Shown here in pieces: positions 6,616 through 11,878 of a stretch of DNA of 11,878 bases. Both the position numbers and the translations under genes were made by a program. Position 1 is the stretch's first letter, and each line of letters starts with the position of its first letter. The notes under the pieces were generated by a model. It saw only the letters and a list, made by a program, of their open reading frames with translations. It had not been told where the DNA came from and searched no databases. Location: contig JAWOEH010000056.1 in assembly GCA_046482855.1 (NCBI GenBank), positions 1 to 11,878 on the forward strand, in the 5' to 3' direction. The DNA comes from CAYVSF01 sp046482855. Lineage in GTDB: Bacteria > Bacteroidota > Bacteroidia > Bacteroidales > UBA12077.

Positions 6616-9600
6616 CAAATACACAGGAAAAACGCTACGGCAAGATCCGCCACACGGATTCTCTTCCTTCTCGGTGATCATGGTATTTGCGCTGCTTTCC
6701 ATTCTGGGTGTAGCCCTTATCCCGCGGTTGTTTATCAGCCTGTCGCCCTCGCATAGCCTGCCGGCCATAACCGTAAGCTACCACTGGTATCGTGCCTCGC
6801 CCGAAATTATCGAGAAAAAGGTTACAGCTCCGTTGGAAGGATTATTTAGCACCATGCAACAGCTGCGAAGCATCTCCTCGCATACCAAACGCTCATCGGG
6901 CAGCATTGAACTTTCCTTCGACGAGGATGCCAATATGGACATCGCACGCTTTCAGGTAGCCTCGCTCATTCGTCAGGTTCACCCCGATCTTCCCAGGGCG
7001 GTAAGCTACCCGGAGGTAACCCTGAACATGCCCAACGAGGAACGCCGTTCGCTCCTCACCTACACGCTATACGGCAGCGCCTCGGGACATTTACTGCAAA
7101 AATATGCCGAGAACAACCTAAAACCCTTATTGGCAAATATCAAAGGCGTTTATCAGGTTTCCGTGTATGGTGCCACCCCCTTTGCCTGGTATGTTACCTA
7201 CAACAGCGGGCACATGGAGGCGCTGCAACTTACACCCGCTGATATTGAGCAAGCCCTGCGCAATCATTTTCGCGGAAAGGAGTTAGGCTACACACACATG
7301 GGCACCAATGCCTTTGGCAACGATTACTATCGTTTTCGGCTGGAGCCGGGACTGAACAGTACCGAAAGTTGGCAGCACATACCCATTGGGCGGCGGGGAA
7401 ACCGCATAGTTTACCTTACCGATGTGGCCACCATTCGCTACAAACAACAGCCTTCCTCGTCGTACTTTCGCGTAAACGGGCTCAACACCATCAACCTGGT
7501 TATCGATGTGGAAAAGCAGGTAAACAGCCTGAAGCTGGCAAACGAAATCAAAACAGCCATTGGTGCTATGAAGCGCGATCTTCCCAAAAATTACAGCCTT
7601 GAAAAAATGTACGACGCCACCACCTTTATCAAAAAGGAGCTAAACAAGGTGGCCCTGCGTACAGTTATTGCGCTGGTAGTTTTGCTGCTGTTTGTTTTGA
7701 TTACCATTCGCCGGATGCGCTTTGTGGCTATGATTATGCTGAGCCTGCTCATCAACCTGTGCATTGCCGTAATTTTCTATGTGGTATTGGGCGTGGAAAT
7801 CCACCTCTACTCACTGGCAGGGATGACCATCTCGTTGGGCATCATCATTGACAACAGCATCATCATGGCCGACCACATCCGGCACAGAGGCAACCGCAGG
7901 GCCTTTTTGTCGCTGTTGGCCGCTACGCTCACAACCATTGGCGCACTTAGTCTGGTCTTCTTCCTGAGCGAGAAAGATCAGCTGAACCTGTTGGACTTCA
8001 GCCTGATTATCATGATAAATCTGGGGGTAAGCCTCTTTGTGTCGCTCTTTTTCATTCCGGCCATGCTGGATCTTTGGCCTTTAGACAATAAGAAGAAACT
8101 ACGGGCACCCAAAAAATTACGCCGCATCGCCAGGCTATCGCGAGGATATGAAGGCATCATACGTTTCCAGCTACGCTACAAGTGGGCCTTTGTGGTGATT
8201 TTGGTGCTCCTGTTTGGGTTGCCCGTGCACAAGTTGCCCGAGGCATTCGATGAACCGGAGAACAATTGGGAGGAGCTGTACAACAACACGCTGGGTAGCG
8301 ACAAGTACCAACGAACCATAAAGCCCGTGGTAGACAAACTATTTGGCGGCACCCTGCGGCTATTTACCGAGTTTGTGTACGAGAGCCACTATTATAGCAG
8401 TCCGGAGCAAACAAAACTGTATATTTCGGGCAAGATGCCCGATGGCAGCACCATTCACCAGATGAATGAGGCTTGCCAAAAAATGGAGGCCTACCTGGCG
8501 CGTTTTCCCGAAATAGCCTTGTACACCACCTCCATTCGCAGTTATCGTAATGGGCGGATTACCGTTTATTTCACACCCGAGGCCGAAGGCTCATTCTTTC
8601 CTTTTTACCTGAAAAACCTGTTGATTGGCAAAGCCAACAGCCTGGGCGGAATGGACTGGGGTATTTATGGCGTAGGTCGGGGTTTTAGCAACAGCACAGG
8701 CAGCGATCACCGCAACGACAGGATTATGCTGTACGGCTATAATTACGACCAACTTTATGGCTATGCCCAAGAAGTGATGAAGAAGTTGGGCGAGAATCCT
8801 CGTGTGCAGAAGATGCAGATTCGTGCAAAGGCAGGTTGGTTCCTGCCGCCCTTGCGCAATGAGCTGTGCGTTGAGCTAAACGAGGAGATGCTAGCACAAC
8901 TGCAGTTTAACTCAGGCGATCTGTTCACTGCCCTGCAGCGTAAGTCGCTGCAAGAGCAGTACATCGGCAGCTTCTTTGTGGATGATCAGCTGGATGAAGT
9001 GCGGCTGGCCTCGAATCGCCCCCTGTTTGACCGGTGGAATCTGGAGAATGAATTCCTACCTGCCGGCACTAAAAAACTAAAAATAAAGGGACTTGGACGC
9101 ATTGTAAAACGCGCCATAGGGAACGACATTGTAAAAAAGAACCAGCAATACCAACTGACCGTGGAGTACAACTTTGTGGGCCCCTCGAAATTGGCCTCCC
9201 GCATTCGCAAAATTGCTATTGATGAAATGAACCAACAGCTGCCCCTGGGCTACAAAGCCGATGCTGACGGCTACTATTGGAGAAGCGAGGAGAAACGTAA
9301 GGCCGGCCTGTTGGTGCTGGTCATTTGCATCATCTTCTTTATTTGTGCCATATTGTTCGAGTCGCTAAAACAGCCCTTTGTCATTCTGTCGATTATACCC
9401 TTGTCCTTTGTGGGTGCGTTTCTCACCTTCTACCTGTTTGATATAAGCTTTGACCAGGGAGGCTATGCAGCCTTTGTGCTGCTGGCCGGATTAACGGTAA
9501 ATGCCGCACTGTACATTATAAACGAATACAACAACCTAAAACCCATACACGGAACGGGTCTGCAAACCTACCTGCGGGCTTTTCACCACAAAATTGTACC

Positions 9601-9769
9601 CATATTCCTAACCCTTAGTTCTACCATATTGGGGCTGGTGCCCTTTTTGCTGGGTGGCAGCAGCGAACCATTTTGGTATTCGTTTGCCGCAGGCTCCATC
9701 GGCGGATTGGTGATGAGCTTTGTGGGTTTATTGTTGTTTTTGCCTGTCTATTTTTTGAGGAGGAAATGA
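6602..9769 (+). CDS. RND efflux permease, second, divergent subunit
   Basis: A 1055-residue RND transporter clearly different from the one before it. An N-terminal cytoplasmic stretch of about 20 residues precedes TM1 (about 24-44). The periplasmic porter region includes ASPEIIEKKVTAPLEG and a DEDANMDIARFQV segment, as in other RND pumps. TM2 starts near 350. TM4 reads GIIIDNSIIMADHIRH, with D417 at the AcrB D407 position and N418 at D408. TM7 is near 523-543 and TM8 near 902-921. TM10 reads AGLTVNAALYIINEYNN, so N967 stands at the K940 position. Tandem unlike permeases behind one adaptor suggest a heteromeric pump, as known for MdtB/MdtC. The ATG at 6602 overlaps the previous stop by 14 nt; no better start is seen. 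No outer-membrane channel gene follows, so a TolC-like partner must be encoded elsewhere. Confidence 0.92.
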   Translation: MSGTSKYTGKTLRQDPPHGFSSFSVIMVFALLSILGVALIPRLFISLSPSHSLPAITVSYHWYRASPEIIEKKVTAPLEGLFSTMQQLRSISSHTKRSSGSIELSFDEDANMDIARFQVASLIRQVHPDLPRAVSYPEVTLNMPNEERRSLLTYTLYGSASGHLLQKYAENNLKPLLANIKGVYQVSVYGATPFAWYVTYNSGHMEALQLTPADIEQALRNHFRGKELGYTHMGTNAFGNDYYRFRLEPGLNSTESWQHIPIGRRGNRIVYLTDVATIRYKQQPSSSYFRVNGLNTINLVIDVEKQVNSLKLANEIKTAIGAMKRDLPKNYSLEKMYDATTFIKKELNKVALRTVIALVVLLLFVLITIRRMRFVAMIMLSLLINLCIAVIFYVVLGVEIHLYSLAGMTISLGIIIDNSIIMADHIRHRGNRRAFLSLLAATLTTIGALSLVFFLSEKDQLNLLDFSLIIMINLGVSLFVSLFFIPAMLDLWPLDNKKKLRAPKKLRRIARLSRGYEGIIRFQLRYKWAFVVILVLLFGLPVHKLPEAFDEPENNWEELYNNTLGSDKYQRTIKPVVDKLFGGTLRLFTEFVYESHYYSSPEQTKLYISGKMPDGSTIHQMNEACQKMEAYLARFPEIALYTTSIRSYRNGRITVYFTPEAEGSFFPFYLKNLLIGKANSLGGMDWGIYGVGRGFSNSTGSDHRNDRIMLYGYNYDQLYGYAQEVMKKLGENPRVQKMQIRAKAGWFLPPLRNELCVELNEEMLAQLQFNSGDLFTALQRKSLQEQYIGSFFVDDQLDEVRLASNRPLFDRWNLENEFLPAGTKKLKIKGLGRIVKRAIGNDIVKKNQQYQLTVEYNFVGPSKLASRIRKIAIDEMNQQLPLGYKADADGYYWRSEEKRKAGLLVLVICIIFFICAILFESLKQPFVILSIIPLSFVGAFLTFYLFDISFDQGGYAAFVLLAGLTVNAALYIINEYNNLKPIHGTGLQTYLRAFHHKIVPIFLTLSSTILGLVPFLLGGSSEPFWYSFAAGSIGGLVMSFVGLLLFLPVYFLRRK

Positions 9770-9813
9770 TTACGAAGTCCAATTTCATCAACATTCGGAC
9801 AATGCCAATATAG

Positions 9814-9821
9814 TTAGTTTG
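9814..9821 (+). promoter_or_regulatory. Possible -7 box for the TlpA-like gene
   Basis: TTAGTTTG matches TAnnTTTG at all fixed positions but one. It lies 47 nt before the ATG at 9869. No good -33 TTTG is seen at the right distance. The 99-nt gap and change in base composition after the efflux operon make a separate promoter here reasonable. Confidence 0.25.
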
Positions 9822-9868
9822 CATTTCCTACAAGTCTCTAGAAATAACCCTTTAACAACAGAATACTC

Positions 9869-11278
9869 ATGTCTAAATTATCATGTAACACACACACCAA
9901 ACCAACAATGTTTCTACCTACTCTTCTTATATCCGCCTCCATAATTGCAGGCTGCATAGGCAACAATGCAGATAAAAAAAACCACAACAATGAAAAGACC
10001 GCATATAGCAACTCACAAACGGATTCAATTGCTATCTCTGTTAAATTACCTCCTAAAAAAGGATGCGGATTTAATATTAGCGACCAATACTACAACCACC
10101 AAGCTGTTGATTTTACAAATGAAACAGATAAGGATACAGTAATAACAAGAAAAATTCCTTACCTAATACAAGCACCCATTTTGTCCTATGGGATGATTTA
10201 TGAGACAGATTCAACAAGAGACTATTTGCATCATGACTACATTCTTAATGAAAATACCGAAAAACTCGAATTCACATACAAAGATGGGGATGTTTCCCTG
10301 GTGAATGAAAGTAACGTAATCATCGCAGATGAACTCTTTGGCCATTACTACAAAAATTGGTTCCATTTTTTCAGAAGGCAGAAGCCATTCGAAATCACCA
10401 CAAATTACCTTGATAGTGTTTACAACCAATTCAAAGTCCAATATCAACAAGAAAAGCAACCTCAGCTGGTAAGATTAAACAAGCTGTACTACATCGAAAG
10501 TCTGCAAAAGATAGCTCCTTACCACAAAAGGGTTGAAACCTTTGTAACCCGCAGCAACCATAAGGATTACATACTGAACAGCACCGGGTCCATTTTTAAA
10601 TCTTACTTAAAAACACGTATCAACCACATCTCATTTGATACTATCAATAAAACACACTACAACTTCGAAACAATGCAACTGTTCGCCATTGGCATGTATC
10701 AGCTGTTTAAAGACGCCGAGAATACCATTACCCCGCAGAAGTACCCTGCTGCAAGAGAATGGCTTACTACAACCGATTTCTATGCAAAAAACAAGGAATT
10801 GGTCGACCAAACAATATACCCAAAAGAAAAAAAGGAGTTTACAACAATGCTAAGCAACTTGATTGTTCTGGACAAAGATTTGTCAAAAAGCAAGTTTAGC
10901 AAGGTTGTTCAGGCTAATCCCTCGGAGTACTATCTTCTGGATCTCTGGGCCACTTGGTGTCGACCTTGTTTGGAAGGTATGCAGCTTATACATGAAATGG
11001 AAACCCCCAACAATGTAAAAGTAATTAACCTGGGTACCGACAAACGAAAGAATACACCGACCTGGCAAAAACGTGCAAAAAACCACAAGATTAGCTATCT
11101 AATCGACTTAAACATTGCAGAAAACAGAGAGTTCCTAAAATACATTGAGCTAAAGTCCATTCCCCGGTACATTCTTATTGACAACAACATGAACCTAATT
11201 GACGAAGCCTTTTTCCGCCCAACCAACCCGGACTTTTTAAAGACGCTCAATAATATTCAATCTTTTTACAAAATATAG
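9869..11278 (+). CDS. TlpA-like thioredoxin lipoprotein with long N-terminal domain
   Basis: A 469-residue protein. Residues 1-28 form a lipoprotein signal ending SIIAGC, acylated at C29. ATG 9869 is preferred over M14 because it supplies the basic residues K3 and K11. Residues about 50-330 form an unrecognised region: a probable beta-rich part first (DSIAISVKLPPKKGCGF ...), then a helical part rich in aromatic and charged residues. From about 340 to the end is a thioredoxin fold of the TlpA/ResA kind, with strand YYLLDLWATW, the redox motif W363-C364-R365-P366-C367, and cis-proline P432 in LKSIPRYILID. Such proteins reduce or exchange disulfides in the periplasm, often with an accessory N-terminal domain that selects the partner. 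An A8 run at 9974-9981 follows the lipobox closely, as in the other two AT-rich lipoprotein genes. No clear terminator follows. Confidence 0.88.
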   Translation: MSKLSCNTHTKPTMFLPTLLISASIIAGCIGNNADKKNHNNEKTAYSNSQTDSIAISVKLPPKKGCGFNISDQYYNHQAVDFTNETDKDTVITRKIPYLIQAPILSYGMIYETDSTRDYLHHDYILNENTEKLEFTYKDGDVSLVNESNVIIADELFGHYYKNWFHFFRRQKPFEITTNYLDSVYNQFKVQYQQEKQPQLVRLNKLYYIESLQKIAPYHKRVETFVTRSNHKDYILNSTGSIFKSYLKTRINHISFDTINKTHYNFETMQLFAIGMYQLFKDAENTITPQKYPAAREWLTTTDFYAKNKELVDQTIYPKEKKEFTTMLSNLIVLDKDLSKSKFSKVVQANPSEYYLLDLWATWCRPCLEGMQLIHEMETPNNVKVINLGTDKRKNTPTWQKRAKNHKISYLIDLNIAENREFLKYIELKSIPRYILIDNNMNLIDEAFFRPTNPDFLKTLNNIQSFYKI

Positions 11279-11433
11279 ATATCATTCCCAAAAACCATCA
11301 TCTTGCTCTGGGATAGATTCAGCGTAAACTAACAAAACCAAACCCCGAAGGGGTGGCATAGAACATCAAAAACAACTGGCGGAAATCAATGCCTATTTCG
11401 CCCCTTCTGGGCTACCATCTGCACGTCCGGCAA

Positions 11434-11462
11434 TTTACTACAATAATGTCGCCCCTTCGGGA
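11434..11462 (-). repeat. 29-nt REP-like unit, reverse orientation, copy 1
   Basis: Read on the - strand this segment matches the unit at 11571-11599 at 24 of 29 positions. The shared part is the palindrome followed by a tail resembling GTGATATTTTTGTAGCAAA, so the similarity extends well past the hairpin. Confidence 0.7.
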
Positions 11463-11570
11463 CTCCCCTTGATTGAAGGATCGATAGTTGGTAGTAGTGA
11501 AAAACCAAGACAAGAACCCACAACAACTACATCACCACCAAAAATGCAAAAACGCCTAAAGAAAAAGGAA

Positions 11571-11599
11571 CCCCGAAGGGGTGATATTTTTGTAGCAAA
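11571..11599 (+). repeat. 29-nt REP-like unit, forward orientation, copy 1
   Basis: CCCCGAAGGGG followed by the tail GTGATATTTTTGTAGCAAA (the two share one G). It is the forward partner of the inverted unit at 11434-11462 and closes copy 1. An 11-nt spacer TCAGAACCATG (11600-11610) follows before copy 2. Confidence 0.75.
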
Positions 11600-11712
11600 T
11601 CAGAACCATGACAAAACCAAACCCCGAAGGGGTGGCATAGAACATCAAAAACAACTGGCGGTAATCAATGCCTATTTCGCCCCTTCAGGGCTACCATCTG
11701 CACGTCCGGCAA

Positions 11713-11741
11713 TTTACTACAATAATGTCGTCCCTTCAGGA
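11713..11741 (-). repeat. 29-nt REP-like unit, reverse orientation, copy 2
   Basis: Counterpart of 11434-11462 shifted by 279 nt, with two substitutions, both within the hairpin. Confidence 0.65.
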
Positions 11742-11849
11742 CTCCCCTTGATTGAAGGATCGATAATTGGCAGTAGTGAAAAACCAAGACAAGAACCCAC
11801 AACAACTACATCACCACCAAAAATGCAAAGACGCCTAAAGAAAAAGGAA

Positions 11850-11878
11850 CCCCGAAGGGGTGATATTTTTGTAGCAAA
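11850..11878 (+). repeat. 29-nt REP-like unit, forward orientation, copy 2
   Basis: Identical to 11571-11599 and ends exactly at the window edge. Confidence 0.75.

Larger units (their letters stand above)
11332..11599. repeat. Compound palindrome repeat, copy 1
   Basis: First of two 268-nt direct copies, offset by 279 nt. It contains four short GC-rich hairpins on an AT-rich background: CCCCGAAGGGG at 11343-11353, GCCCCTTCTGGGC at 11400-11412, GCCCCTTCGGGAC at 11451-11463 and CCCCGAAGGGG at 11571-11581. By loop sequence (GAA or TTC) and flanks their orientations are + - - +. This is the layout of a REP/BIME-like composite, known to be mobilised in trans by REP-associated tyrosine transposases in other bacteria; no such transposase is in the window. 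The 53 nt between the TlpA-like stop and the repeat hold nothing I recognise. Confidence 0.9.
11544..11878 (+). other. Open frame across the repeats, running off the edge (probably not a gene)
   Basis: From ATG 11544 this frame has no stop for 111 codons and leaves the window open. The same frame is already stop-free from 11328, after TAA 11325-11327. Because the period of 279 is 3 x 93, every repeat copy is read in the same frame. The product would be Lys/Arg/Pro-rich (MQRRLKKKEPRRGDIFVA and similar), with no signal peptide or known domain. Of the 7 differences between copies, 4 change an amino acid (E/V, A/V, V/I, K/R) and 3 are silent, which gives no sign of protein-level selection. Translated palindromic repeats often look like this, so I think it is a by-product. 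Confidence 0.15.
11611..11878. repeat. Compound palindrome repeat, copy 2 (reaches window edge)
   Basis: Second direct copy, aligned to copy 1 with no indels and 7 substitutions in 268 nt by my alignment (about 97% identical). Its hairpins are at 11622-11632, 11679-11691, 11730-11742 and 11850-11860. The third differs from copy 1 by C to T at its second position, giving the perfectly paired GTCC-CTTCA-GGAC. The window stops at the last base comparable with copy 1, so the array may continue with further units. Confidence 0.9.

Noticed and set aside
11285..11314. TCCCA / TGGGA arms after the TlpA-like gene as a terminator
   Set aside because: Only about 5 pairs around a long loop and no T-run; too weak to call.
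11343..11353. CCCCGAAGGGG as a transcription terminator for the TlpA-like gene
   Set aside because: No T-run follows, and the same hairpin recurs in both orientations within a larger repeat, which fits a REP-like element better.
11332..11878. CRISPR array
   Set aside because: The repeated unit is 268 nt with an 11-nt gap and only two copies; there are no short identical repeats with unique 30-nt spacers and no cas genes.

Overview
The window looks like a piece of a Bacteroidota chromosome, probably order Bacteroidales or Marinilabiliales. The evidence is three lipoprotein families typical of that phylum (a 6-bladed propeller with a GRGPGE motif, and two thioredoxin-fold lipoproteins), AT-rich leaders with no Shine-Dalgarno sequence, one perfect match to the Bacteroidota -7 promoter box TAnnTTTG, and intergenic CCCCGAAGGGG palindromes of a kind common in this phylum. 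It begins with ten G residues and ends inside a tandem repeat, so it may be a whole assembly contig bounded by an artefact and an unresolved repeat.

Layout, all genes on the + strand. (1) 95-307 encodes a small secreted peptide with four cysteines, closed by a strong hairpin at 319-344. (2) 600-2193 is a two-gene unit with a 1-nt gap: a propeller lipoprotein, then a CxxC thioredoxin-like lipoprotein. (3) 2194-2473 is a leader with three separate dyad symmetries. (4) 2474-9769 is a tight three-gene efflux operon: a periplasmic adaptor lipoprotein and two different RND permeases, spaced +2 nt and -14 nt. No TolC-type outer-membrane channel is present. (5) 9869-11278 encodes a TlpA-like thioredoxin lipoprotein with a long unassigned N-terminal domain. 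(6) 11332-11878 holds two near-identical 268-nt repeats at a 279-nt period, each with four REP-like hairpins in + - - + orientation.

The lipoprotein genes are AT-rich and the efflux operon is clearly richer in GC, so the window mixes at least two kinds of DNA. The clearest functional reading is an envelope locus. One part is a cysteine-containing exported peptide beside lipoproteins able to do thiol chemistry or bind ligands. The other is a two-permease RND pump whose cargo is unknown. A link between the two (a disulfide-bearing peptide handled or exported by this machinery) is a hypothesis from neighbourhood only. The least explained structures are the peptide locus, the dyad-rich leader, and the compound palindrome repeat, in which one of six frames stays open across both copies to the window edge.
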